From assembly GCA_947644715.1 (NCBI GenBank), contig CANSAP010000023.1:1-34243 (forward strand): a stretch of 34,243 nt of DNA, read 5' to 3'. Numbering within the stretch: position 1 is the first letter of the stretch; every line of letters starts with the position of its first letter. A program made the translations under genes and the position numbers. The DNA is from an uncultured Bacteroidales bacterium. Its GTDB lineage: Bacteria; Bacteroidota; Bacteroidia; Bacteroidales; Muribaculaceae. The notes below the pieces were generated by a model. That model had not been told where the DNA came from and made no database searches. It saw only the letters and a list, made by a program, of their open reading frames with translations. Below are positions 15,387-22,112 of the stretch, one piece after another.

Positions 15387-15418
15387 CAAAGATAATGCAA
15401 ATATTCCTAACAACCAAA
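15387..15418 (-). promoter_or_regulatory. Promoter of tRNA-Arg
   Basis: On the minus strand: TTTG (15418-15415), 20 bases, TATCTTTG (15394-15387). A near-perfect Bacteroidetes promoter about 55 bases before the mature tRNA 5' end. Confidence 0.7.
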
Positions 15419-15460
15419 AAAAATTCAACGACTCAGGCGGTAAAAAATGTTAACTGCCAA

Positions 15461-15492
15461 TTTGCATAAGCCAACCCCTTTCATTACCTTTG
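15461..15492 (+). promoter_or_regulatory. Promoter of the sirtuin gene
   Basis: TTTG at 15461-15464, 20 bases, TACCTTTG at 15485-15492. Expected start near 15498, leaving at most a 15-base leader before ATG 15512. The promoter is divergent from that of tRNA-Arg. Confidence 0.7.
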
Positions 15493-15511
15493 CACAAAAA
15501 TGAGCATCCTG

Positions 15512-16216
15512 ATGAAAAGAATTGTGTTCAGCACGGGCGCCGGTGTGAGCGCCGAAAGCGGTATCACTACCTTCCGCGATGCCGGAGGGTTATGGGAACA
15601 GTACCCGGTCATGCAGGTGGCCTCTGCCGAGGGGTTTGCCGCCGATCCGGCTCTGGTACACCGCTTTTATAACGAGCGCAGGCGTCAGTTGATAACCTGC
15701 TCGCCGAATGAGGCTCACCGCCTTATTGCCGACCTGGAAAAGGATTTTGATGTGCGGGTAATCACGCAGAATGTGGATGACCTGCATGAGCGGGCCGGCT
15801 CTTCGTCGGTGCTTCACCTGCATGGCGAGCTGATGAAGCTGCGCGATGTGGCCGATGACTCCTACACGGAGCTGCTGCAGGCTCCCGAGCTTGACTCCTC
15901 GCCGGAGACTCTGAGCCGCGACGGGCTTGGACGCCACATGCGTCCGCACATCGTCTTCTTCGGCGAGGCGGTGCCAAATATCGAGCCGGCCATCGAGCTG
16001 GTCAGCAGCGCCGACATCTTCGTGGTCATCGGCACGAGCCTGAATGTCTATCCCGCTGCCGGCCTGCTGAACTTCGTGCGCCCCGGCACTCCTATATACT
16101 ACATTGACCCGAACCCGGCTGCCACTCCCGGCATCCCGAACCTGACAGTAATCCGCAAGCCGGCCACCACCGGGATGGCCGAGCTGGCTGCCTCTCTGCG
16201 AAATCAACATCAATAA
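15512..16216 (+). CDS. Sir2-family NAD-dependent protein deacylase
   Basis: Cytoplasmic sirtuin that removes acyl groups from protein lysines using NAD, giving nicotinamide and O-acyl-ADP-ribose. About 234 aa. Rossmann-fold motifs are clear: TGAGVSAESGITTFRDAGGLWE at the N-terminus (NAD binding), TQNVDDLHERAG, and LHLHGELMKL with the catalytic His in HLHGE. Then PHIVFFGEAVPN and VVIGTSLNVYPAAGL. Between HGE and PHIVFFGE the four zinc-ligand cysteines of classical sirtuins are absent, so the structural zinc site seems lost. ATG 15512 (MKRIVFSTGAG) fits family starts; an in-frame ATG at 15500 sits only 8 bases after the -7 box. A small lipoprotein gene follows after 28 bases. Confidence 0.92.
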   Translation: MKRIVFSTGAGVSAESGITTFRDAGGLWEQYPVMQVASAEGFAADPALVHRFYNERRRQLITCSPNEAHRLIADLEKDFDVRVITQNVDDLHERAGSSSVLHLHGELMKLRDVADDSYTELLQAPELDSSPETLSRDGLGRHMRPHIVFFGEAVPNIEPAIELVSSADIFVVIGTSLNVYPAAGLLNFVRPGTPIYYIDPNPAATPGIPNLTVIRKPATTGMAELAASLRNQHQ

Positions 16217-16244
16217 CTAATAATTCTTACTTCAAAACAACAAC

Positions 16245-16682
16245 ATGAAAAAGTTTATTTCAACTCTGGTGGCCGCCATGCTCGTGGCCGTAATCGGTAT
16301 TAACATGGCCTCTTGCAGCAAGACTGCCGAAGCCCGCCTCATGGTTGAGGTTGAGAACTTCAACAAGAAGGATGCAGGCAAGCCGGCCGGCAATGGCATC
16401 ACCATGCAGAAGTGTGAGCTCGACGAGAAGGGCAAGATGCTCATCTTCAACTTCACTTTCATCGAGCCGGGTGTGACCGTTGAGGAGCTTGCCCCCATGA
16501 TGGATGAATTCAAGGGTGCAATGGTGCAGGGCATCGCCGCCGACAAGAGTGGCCAGGAGCTTGTGAACCTGCTCACTGAAGCCGGCTATGGCATGGAGTT
16601 CAACATCAAAGGACGCCGCACACACAAGGATGTGAAAGCCACCTTCTCAGCTGAAGAAGTGGCTAAGCTCGCCAAGAAATAA
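16245..16682 (+). CDS. Small lipoprotein of unknown function
   Basis: 145-aa protein of a family I do not recognise. The signal peptide (KKFISTLVAAMLVAVIGINMASC) ends in a lipobox-like MASC, so it is probably anchored in the envelope. The mature part has charged, evenly spaced helices or strands: a possible strand KMLIFNFTFIEPG, an acidic helix VTVEELAPMMDEFKGAMVQGI, and a basic C-terminus ending EEVAKLAKK. It lies 28 bases after the sirtuin gene and is followed by a strong hairpin (16708-16741), so the two genes are probably one transcript. Nothing points to a shared function. Confidence 0.75.
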   Translation: MKKFISTLVAAMLVAVIGINMASCSKTAEARLMVEVENFNKKDAGKPAGNGITMQKCELDEKGKMLIFNFTFIEPGVTVEELAPMMDEFKGAMVQGIAADKSGQELVNLLTEAGYGMEFNIKGRRTHKDVKATFSAEEVAKLAKK

Positions 16683-16707
16683 TCCCCATTTTCACTGATA
16701 TTAACCG

Positions 16708-16741
16708 GTGGCCGCAATCTGAAAATTCAGGTTGCGGCCAC
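16708..16741 (+). terminator. Strong hairpin after the sirtuin-lipoprotein pair
   Basis: GTGGCCGCAA pairs with TTGCGGCCAC and the helix continues through CTGAA/TTCAG. Very stable, but with no following T-run; probably the 3' end of the upstream transcript. Confidence 0.5.
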
Positions 16742-16837
16742 TGATTATCTACCCTCGGGGCTGCAGGGAGGCGAAAAACCTGCTGTAAAACATAAAAAAA
16801 TCCCTGCGACAACAGTCGGCATATACCAAAAAAGTAG

Positions 16838-16845
16838 TAATTTTG
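16838..16845 (+). promoter_or_regulatory. -7 box of the 2-oxoacid:ferredoxin oxidoreductase operon
   Basis: TAATTTTG matches the consensus; the -33 region is poor. It gives a leader of about 90 bases before ATG 16941. In the leader CCCCTGC (about 16858-16864) can pair with GCAGGGG (about 16890-16896). Confidence 0.5.
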
Positions 16846-16940
16846 CGCTGGGCAAATCCCCTGCCCTCACTCCATCCCGGTCGCACCCCGCAGGGGGAAG
16901 ACCTTACCATGTGACACACAACCTAAATCAACCTTATAAT

Positions 16941-17168
16941 ATGGCTAAAGTAAAAGGAGCAATTACCGTGAACACAGTGCGTTGCAAAGGCTGCAACCTC
17001 TGCGTGGTGGCTTGTCCCACCGACACTCTCGCCCTCTCGCCCGACGTAAACGACCGCGGCTACCATTTCGCCTATATGGCCAACCCCGACAAATGCACCG
17101 GATGCTGCTCATGCGCATGGGTATGCCCCGACGCCTGCATTGAAGTCTATCGCGTAAAGGTGGACTAA
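16941..17168 (+). CDS. 2[4Fe-4S] ferredoxin subunit (delta) of 2-oxoacid:ferredoxin oxidoreductase
   Basis: 75-aa iron-sulphur protein carrying two classic cluster motifs: CKGCNLCVVACP (residues about 15-26) and CTGCCSCAWVCP (about 53-64). These coordinate two [4Fe-4S] clusters that pass electrons from the catalytic subunits to free ferredoxin. ATG 16941 (MAKVKGAITV) is chosen over an upstream GTG at 16911, which would add ten unlikely residues. First gene of a four-gene operon (ferredoxin, alpha, beta, gamma) with spacings of 39, 21 and 15 bases. Corresponds to KorD/VorD-type subunits. Confidence 0.92.
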   Translation: MAKVKGAITVNTVRCKGCNLCVVACPTDTLALSPDVNDRGYHFAYMANPDKCTGCCSCAWVCPDACIEVYRVKVD

Positions 17169-17207
17169 TCAATTAATTAACCACGTAAAAACACATCTTA
17201 CCCCGAT

Positions 17208-18290
17208 ATGAAAGAAGAAGTAAGACTCATGAAGGGCAATGAGGCGATAGCACACGCAGCCATCCGCTACGGTGCCGACGGCTATTTCGGCTATCCCATC
17301 ACCCCCCAGTCAGAAGTGCTTGAGACACTTGAAGAACTCATGCCTTGGGAAACCACAGGCATGGTAGTGCTCCAGGCCGAGAGCGAAGTTGCCGCCATCA
17401 ACATGGTGTATGGCGGTGCTGCCTCCGGCAAGGCCGTAATGACCTCATCATCCTCCCCGGGCGTCAGCCTCAAGCAGGAGGGTATCTCATACATCGCCGC
17501 AGCCGAGCTGCCGGCTCTCATCCTCAACGTAATGCGCGGCGGCCCCGGCCTGGGCACCATCCAGCCCTCACAGGCTGACTACTTCCAGGCCTGCAAGGGT
17601 GGCGGCCATGGTGACTATCGCCTCATCGTGCTCGCTCCCGCTACCGTGCAGGAGATGGTTGACTTCGTAGGCCTCGGCTTCGACCTCGCCTTCAAATACA
17701 CCACCCCCGCCATGATTCTTGCCGACGGCATCGTAGGCCAGATGATGGAGAAAGTGGTTCTGCCCGAGCAGCGTCCGCGCCGCACCGAGGAGCAGATCCG
17801 CGAGCAATGCCCCTGGGCTGCCGACGGCCGCAAAGGCCTGCGCAAGCGCAACGTTGTGACCTCTCTCGAGCTGGAAAGCTCCCGCATGGAGGTTATCAAC
17901 GAGCGTCTCCAGGCCCGCTATGCAGAAATAGCCAAGAACGAAACCCGCTGGGAGGAAATCGACACCGAAGATGCCGACTACCTCATCATCGCTTTCGGCT
18001 CCGTAGCCCGTATCTGCACCAAGGCCAAAGACATGGCCGCCAAAGAGGGTATCAAAATCGGCATCGTGCGCCCCATCACCCTCTGGCCCTTCCCCTACGA
18101 AGCCATCGAAAAGGCTGCGCAGGGCAAGAAAGGCATCCTCTGCGTAGAGCTTAACGCCGGCCAGATGATTGAAGACGTGCGCCTCGCCGTGCATGACAAC
18201 CTGCCCGTAGAACACTTCGGACGCCTCGGCGGCATCATCCCCTCACCGCAGGAAGTGCTCGACGCCCTCAAGGCTAAAATCATAAAGTAA
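17208..18290 (+). CDS. 2-oxoacid:ferredoxin oxidoreductase, alpha subunit (Kor/VorB type)
   Basis: Catalytic alpha chain of the enzyme that oxidatively decarboxylates a 2-oxoacid to the acyl-CoA while reducing ferredoxin. It is the oxygen-sensitive alternative to 2-oxoacid dehydrogenases in anaerobes. 360 aa. The N-terminal pyrimidine-binding domain shows GNEAIAHAAIRYGADGYFGYPITPQSEVLE and SSSPGVSLKQEGISYIAAAELPALI. The C-terminal domain shows YLIIAFGSVARICTKAKDMA and VRPITLWPFPYEAI. Sequence style resembles subunits named VorB (branched-chain 2-oxoacids), but 2-oxoglutarate is equally possible; substrate cannot be fixed from sequence alone. Confidence 0.93.
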   Translation: MKEEVRLMKGNEAIAHAAIRYGADGYFGYPITPQSEVLETLEELMPWETTGMVVLQAESEVAAINMVYGGAASGKAVMTSSSSPGVSLKQEGISYIAAAELPALILNVMRGGPGLGTIQPSQADYFQACKGGGHGDYRLIVLAPATVQEMVDFVGLGFDLAFKYTTPAMILADGIVGQMMEKVVLPEQRPRRTEEQIREQCPWAADGRKGLRKRNVVTSLELESSRMEVINERLQARYAEIAKNETRWEEIDTEDADYLIIAFGSVARICTKAKDMAAKEGIKIGIVRPITLWPFPYEAIEKAAQGKKGILCVELNAGQMIEDVRLAVHDNLPVEHFGRLGGIIPSPQEVLDALKAKIIK

Positions 18291-18311
18291 CCTTAAATCC
18301 CTAAGAACCTA

Positions 18312-19073
18312 ATGGAAATCAACGAAATAATCCGGGAGGAAAACAAGGTCTACTGCAAGCCTACCCTCCTTGAAGAGGTGCACATGCACTACTGCCCCGG
18401 TTGCTCCCACGGCGTTATCCACAAGCTCGTGGCCGAAGTAATCGAAGAGATGGGTCTCACCGAGCGTGCCGTGGGCGTAAGCCCCGTGGGTTGCGCCGTG
18501 TTCGCCTACAACTATATTGACGTGGACTGGGTAGAGGCCGCCCATGGCCGTGCTCCCGCCGTAGCCACCGCCATCTCCCGCCTCTGGCCCGACGACGTGC
18601 TCTTCACCTATCAGGGTGACGGCGACATGAGCGCCATCGGCACCGCCGAGTCAATCCACGCCGCCAACCGTGGCGAGAACATCGTAATGATCTTCGTTAA
18701 CAACGCCATCTACGGCATGACCGGCGGCCAGATGGCTCCCACCACCCTCGTGGGACAGAAGACCGCTACAACCCCCTACGGCCGCCGTATCGACCTCAAC
18801 GGTCACCCCCTGGAAATCACCAACCTCATGGCCATCCTCGACGGCACCTGCTACGTGACACGTCAGGCCGTGCACACCCCCGCAGCCGTGCGCAAGACAA
18901 AGGCTGCCCTGAAGAAAGCCTTCGAGAATGCCATCGCCAAGAAGGGCACCTCAGTAGTAGAGGTTGTAGCCACCTGTAACTCAGGCTGGAAGATGAGCCC
19001 CGAAAAGGCTAACGAATGGATGGTAGAACACATGTTCCCCAAATACCCCCTGGGCGACCTTAAAAACAACTAA
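18312..19073 (+). CDS. 2-oxoacid:ferredoxin oxidoreductase, beta subunit (thiamine diphosphate-binding)
   Basis: 253-aa beta chain that binds thiamine diphosphate. Family signatures include HYCPGCSHGVIHKL near residue 27, VSPVGCAVFAYNY, and the ThDP/Mg motif GDGDMSAIGTAESIHAANRG ending in FVNNAIYGMTGGQM. A basic, Lys-rich stretch (AAVRKTKAALKKAFENAIAKKG) precedes a short C-terminus. It sits between the alpha and gamma genes with 21 and 15 bases of spacing, and its high-GC, C-ending codon use matches the rest of the operon, suggesting strong expression. Confidence 0.94.
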   Translation: MEINEIIREENKVYCKPTLLEEVHMHYCPGCSHGVIHKLVAEVIEEMGLTERAVGVSPVGCAVFAYNYIDVDWVEAAHGRAPAVATAISRLWPDDVLFTYQGDGDMSAIGTAESIHAANRGENIVMIFVNNAIYGMTGGQMAPTTLVGQKTATTPYGRRIDLNGHPLEITNLMAILDGTCYVTRQAVHTPAAVRKTKAALKKAFENAIAKKGTSVVEVVATCNSGWKMSPEKANEWMVEHMFPKYPLGDLKNN

Positions 19074-19088
19074 ACCACTGAAACTCTT

Positions 19089-19631
19089 ATGACACAGGAA
19101 ATTATCATAGCCGGCTTCGGTGGCCAGGGTGTGCTCTCCATGGGCAAAATCCTCGCCTACTCCGGCCTCATGGATGACAAGGAAGTAACCTGGATGCCCG
19201 CCTACGGCCCCGAGCAGCGCGGCGGCACAGCTAACGTAACCGTAATCCTCTCCGACGAACCCATATCCTCACCCATCCTCGACAGCTACGACATCGCCGT
19301 AGTGCTCAACCAGCAGAGCCTTGACAAGTTCGAGAGCAAAGTGAAGCCCGGCGGCGTAATCATCTACGACGACAATGGCATTCACAACCCTCCCACCCGC
19401 AAGGACATCACCGTAGTGCGCATCGAGGCTATGAACGCTTGTCTGGAAATGGGTAACACCAAGACCTACAACATGGTTGTAATGGGCGCTCTGCTCGAAA
19501 TGATGGACTACAAGCTCCCGATGGAGAACATCGTGAAGGGTCTGAAGAAGAGCCTGCCCGAGCGTCACCACAAGCTCATCCCTCTGAACGAGGCAGCCAT
19601 CGAGAAGGGTCGCACTCTCGTGACACACTAA
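19089..19631 (+). CDS. 2-oxoacid:ferredoxin oxidoreductase, gamma subunit
   Basis: 180-aa gamma chain, the CoA-linked domain of the complex. The N-terminus IIIAGFGGQGVLSMGKILAYSG is the family signature; WMPAYGPEQRGGTANVTVILSDEPISSP follows, another conserved block. The rest is a regular alpha/beta fold to residue 180. Last gene of the operon, ended by a good intrinsic terminator at 19659. Confidence 0.94.
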   Translation: MTQEIIIAGFGGQGVLSMGKILAYSGLMDDKEVTWMPAYGPEQRGGTANVTVILSDEPISSPILDSYDIAVVLNQQSLDKFESKVKPGGVIIYDDNGIHNPPTRKDITVVRIEAMNACLEMGNTKTYNMVVMGALLEMMDYKLPMENIVKGLKKSLPERHHKLIPLNEAAIEKGRTLVTH

Positions 19632-19658
19632 CCATCGATTCCGTATCTAAAAATCTCC

Positions 19659-19687
19659 GGGCTGTGGCCATCGCCACAGCCCTTTTT
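19659..19687 (+). terminator. Intrinsic terminator of the oxidoreductase operon
   Basis: GGGCTGTGG pairs with CCACAGCCC around a six-base loop, directly followed by TTTTT. It lies 28 bases after the gamma-subunit stop. Confidence 0.85.
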
Positions 19688-19824
19688 GCATCCGGCTCAG
19701 CAACGACAGCTTTTCAAGTCGCAATTTTTTCAGTCGGGCATAGGGGTATTTGGGATGACGCGCGTCTTATAGACAGAAAGGCAAGATGCATCGCCTGCTT
19801 CATTCAATTTAATCCCTTGATAAT

Positions 19825-20271
19825 ATGCTTAAAAGAATCAATATCGCGGCTCTGTTGGCCGTTACCCTTATGATGATTTCCTCACTCGTTGCCTGCGACA
19901 ATGACGTGGATAATTCCCCCTGGAAGTTCAATCCCGAAGGTGAATGGCGCTGTTCGACCGGCGGAGAATCAATCGGTGAAGTGCAATTCAATTCCGACGG
20001 CTCAGGCGCTTGCCTCGTGACCACTTCCGACGGTAAAAAGGTGGTCAGTATCCCTTTCACTTATTCATTCACTAAGGTTGAAATGGAGGGTACGCTGGTA
20101 ATCACATCCTCGGCTTCGGCAGATGATTATCCGGATGTCGACTCCCGCATCATAGCCCTGAATCCGGGCACCTATACCTTGGCGCCCACCACTACCGATG
20201 CCGCCACCATCCACACTCCCGGCTCAACAAAAATCCTTTGGCAGATTCTTCGCAACGTTGCCAAAGACTAA
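19825..20271 (+). CDS. Small lipoprotein, lipocalin-like, unknown function
   Basis: 148-aa envelope lipoprotein. The signal peptide LKRINIAALLAVTLMMISSL ends in the lipobox LVAC (Cys24), followed by the acidic spacer DNDVDNSP typical of Bacteroidales lipoproteins. The mature part begins FNPEGEWRCSTGG and alternates strands (EVQFNSDGSGACLVTT, KVVSIPFTYSFTKVEMEGTLVIT), which suggests a small beta-barrel of the lipocalin-like kind. Family not recognised. Its TAA stop is the first three bases of the 13-bp palindrome at 20269-20308, and a full terminator follows at 20344. Confidence 0.75.
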   Translation: MLKRINIAALLAVTLMMISSLVACDNDVDNSPWKFNPEGEWRCSTGGESIGEVQFNSDGSGACLVTTSDGKKVVSIPFTYSFTKVEMEGTLVITSSASADDYPDVDSRIIALNPGTYTLAPTTTDAATIHTPGSTKILWQILRNVAKD

Positions 20272-20308
20272 GAGTGTGTCTAAAAATATATGTTAAGACA
20301 CACTCTTA
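20269..20308. repeat. Full palindromic copy of the GTGTGTCT repeat, overlapping a stop codon
   Basis: Perfect 13-bp inverted repeat TAAGAGTGTGTCT (20269-20281) and AGACACACTCTTA (20296-20308) around an AT-rich 14-base loop. It is the most complete of the copies (others at 23-54 and 23031-23062; half-sites near 24879-24893). The first TAA is also the stop codon of the lipoprotein gene. Confidence 0.75.
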
Positions 20309-20343
20309 ACCGAAAGCTCATACTCTGAAACATAATTCACGTT

Positions 20344-20394
20344 CGGTCGCAATAGCACGGGAGCTTCTGCTCCGGTGGTTGCGACCGATTTTTT
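20344..20394 (+). terminator. Intrinsic terminator
   Basis: CGGTCGCAA (20344-20352) pairs with TTGCGACCG (20379-20387), with an inner CGGGAGC-TTCT-GCTCCGG helix, then six T residues. It ends the lipoprotein transcript before the next promoter. Confidence 0.8.
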
Positions 20395-20427
20395 GAATTG
20401 CAGGTAACCGATTTCAAATTGTTTTCG

Positions 20428-20435
20428 TATATTTG
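20428..20435 (+). promoter_or_regulatory. -7 box upstream of the secreted Ig-like protein
   Basis: TATATTTG matches TAnnTTTG; no clear -33 box. Expected transcription start near 20440 and a 45-base leader to ATG 20485. Confidence 0.45.
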
Positions 20436-20484
20436 CAACTGAATATCTTAACACTTTCAACCTACCACCCAAAACGAACTGCTT

Positions 20485-21699
20485 ATGAAAAGAACTGTTA
20501 CCATTCTTGCGACATGTCTGTGTCTCGGCATGTCGGCACATGCTCTTATGTATGAGCCTACGCTCACTCCCAGCGGAAAGACCTTCGGCGACCGTCCGTA
20601 TGTCTATCCTCTGACCGAACTCGGGGTGCAGTTTGACCGTGGCATAAAACTCTTTGACGGGGCTACAGCAGTAATCAAATGCGACGGGGAAATCGTAACC
20701 ACCGCCACTGCTCTGGATATTGTCAACGAACAGGGCTCGAAGCGCACTCAAGGAAACCTGATTCTCCATTTCGAACAGCAGAACCTGCCCAAGGGTAAGG
20801 ACTATGTGCTCTCCATCTCCCAAGGTGCGGTTGGCTGGGTCGAGCTTCACAATGAGATTCAGGTTATCAATCCTGAACTGAACATTCCGTTCAGCGTTCC
20901 GGAGAATCTCGGAGAAGCCCAATGCGAAGCCCGGAATCCGGCCCTTACAGACTCTGAGGACCTGCGCTATCTCCATCTGTTTTGGGGAATCGAAACCGCG
21001 CCGGTGGGTGAGCCGAAATTCCTGCTCTACCGGGAGGGTGAAAAAGTGGGGGAAGCCAAAGCTCGGGTCAGCTACGACTGGAATCTTGGTCAGGCCTACG
21101 CGGAGTTCGACGAAAAAATCAACTTCGACTTCGGCGTCAACTACACTCTCGTGCTTCCGGAGGGGAGCGTAAGCACCCTGTATCGCGAAGACATTGTGAA
21201 TGAGCGGTTTGAGCTGAATTTCATCGGCTATTATACCGACCCGAGCGAGCAGTTCACCTACAAATGGTGCAGTCTCTTCGACAACCATACTGACCTGCTC
21301 GGTGAGGTAAGCTTCACTTATGACCGTTCCATCAGTCTTGCCGACAATGCGACCGTACAGCTTTGGGAGGGTGACGGAGAGAGTCTCGTGAAGGAGGTGA
21401 CACCATGGATTAGAACCGACGTAAACTGCTGGATACTCACAGCAGACTTCGGAGGAATCCGGCTTGACTCTCCCAAGGGATACACTATTGTAATCCCCGA
21501 GGGGGCAATCATCAGCGATGATGAAATCGGAGTGACCAGCAAGCACTCGGAATTGAGAGTCTCAGGCTACAGTGGCATCGAGGCTATCAATGCCGAAAGG
21601 AATGCCGGCAGATTCTACGACCTCTCAGGCCGAAAAGTAACCCACCCTCAGCCGGGCCACATCTACATTGTCAATGGCAAGAAAGCGCTCTTGAAGTAA
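20485..21699 (+). CDS. Secreted multi-domain Ig-like protein with Bacteroidales C-terminal tail
   Basis: 404-aa exported protein, function unknown. The signal peptide MKRTVTILATCLCLGMSAHA has no lipobox at the cleavage site. The body is three similar beta-rich stretches of about 115 residues. Each has a 'search for extreme value' strand pattern like Ig-like bacterial domains: VQFDRGIKLFDGATAVIKCDGE; RVSYDWNLGQAYAEFDEKINFDF; VSFTYDRSISLADNATVQLWEGD. Each ends near a phrase such as YVLSISQGAVG, YTLVLPEGSVS or YTIVIPEGAI, so an internal repeat is clear. The last 30 residues (GRFYDLSGRKVTHPQPGHIYIVNGKKALLK) match the common Bacteroidales secreted-protein tail thought to act in sorting. It is probably monocistronic. 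Confidence 0.82.
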   Translation: MKRTVTILATCLCLGMSAHALMYEPTLTPSGKTFGDRPYVYPLTELGVQFDRGIKLFDGATAVIKCDGEIVTTATALDIVNEQGSKRTQGNLILHFEQQNLPKGKDYVLSISQGAVGWVELHNEIQVINPELNIPFSVPENLGEAQCEARNPALTDSEDLRYLHLFWGIETAPVGEPKFLLYREGEKVGEAKARVSYDWNLGQAYAEFDEKINFDFGVNYTLVLPEGSVSTLYREDIVNERFELNFIGYYTDPSEQFTYKWCSLFDNHTDLLGEVSFTYDRSISLADNATVQLWEGDGESLVKEVTPWIRTDVNCWILTADFGGIRLDSPKGYTIVIPEGAIISDDEIGVTSKHSELRVSGYSGIEAINAERNAGRFYDLSGRKVTHPQPGHIYIVNGKKALLK

Positions 21700-21746
21700 T
21701 CCCTGACACTATTCGCAACACCTGACTGCGGGTGTGCCAAAATTGT

Positions 21747-22016
21747 TGAGGGTGTGTCAAAATTCTTACTGAAGTAAACGCATGGCGCGGAGCGCCTATC
21801 CTCTGTTAGCCGGGGGGGCTTTAGCCCCCCGGTAGCCCGACGGACGAAGCCAGCCCCGGCGGGGCTGCCCAATATATTGACAACCAACGATATAGGGCAG
21901 CCCTTCCGGGGCTGGGTTGTCGATATATGCATACCGGGGGGCTGAAGCCCCCCGGCTAACAAAGGATAGGCGCTCCGCGCCATTCAGCGTCGGGTTTACA
22001 TTTTGACACACCCTCA
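21747..22016. repeat. Palindromic repeat family A, copy 3 (complete, 270 bp, terminal inverted repeats)
   Basis: Ends are perfect 17-bp inverted repeats: TGAGGGTGTGTCAAAAT (21747-21763) and its complement at 22000-22016. Inside, each half holds the GGCGCGGAGCGCC and AGCCGGGGGG/CCCCCCGG blocks seen in copies 1 and 2. The two halves face each other, making the whole a large imperfect palindrome around 21880. An extra degenerate end (GGGTGTGCCAAAATT) lies at 21730-21744. It fills the convergent gap between two genes. No transposase is present. Confidence 0.8.
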
Positions 22017-22112
22017 GGCGCCTGTGCGTCATAAGTCCTTTTAATACACCCTCATGCGTTTGGCTTCAGGTGAATTTTGTCTCGGTTCCCTGAATTACTC
22101 CGGGAAGGGGAC

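Noticed and set aside
20293..21546. A 417-codon minus-strand frame
   Set aside because: It runs antisense to the exported Ig-like protein gene and through a terminator and promoter; no signal or motif.
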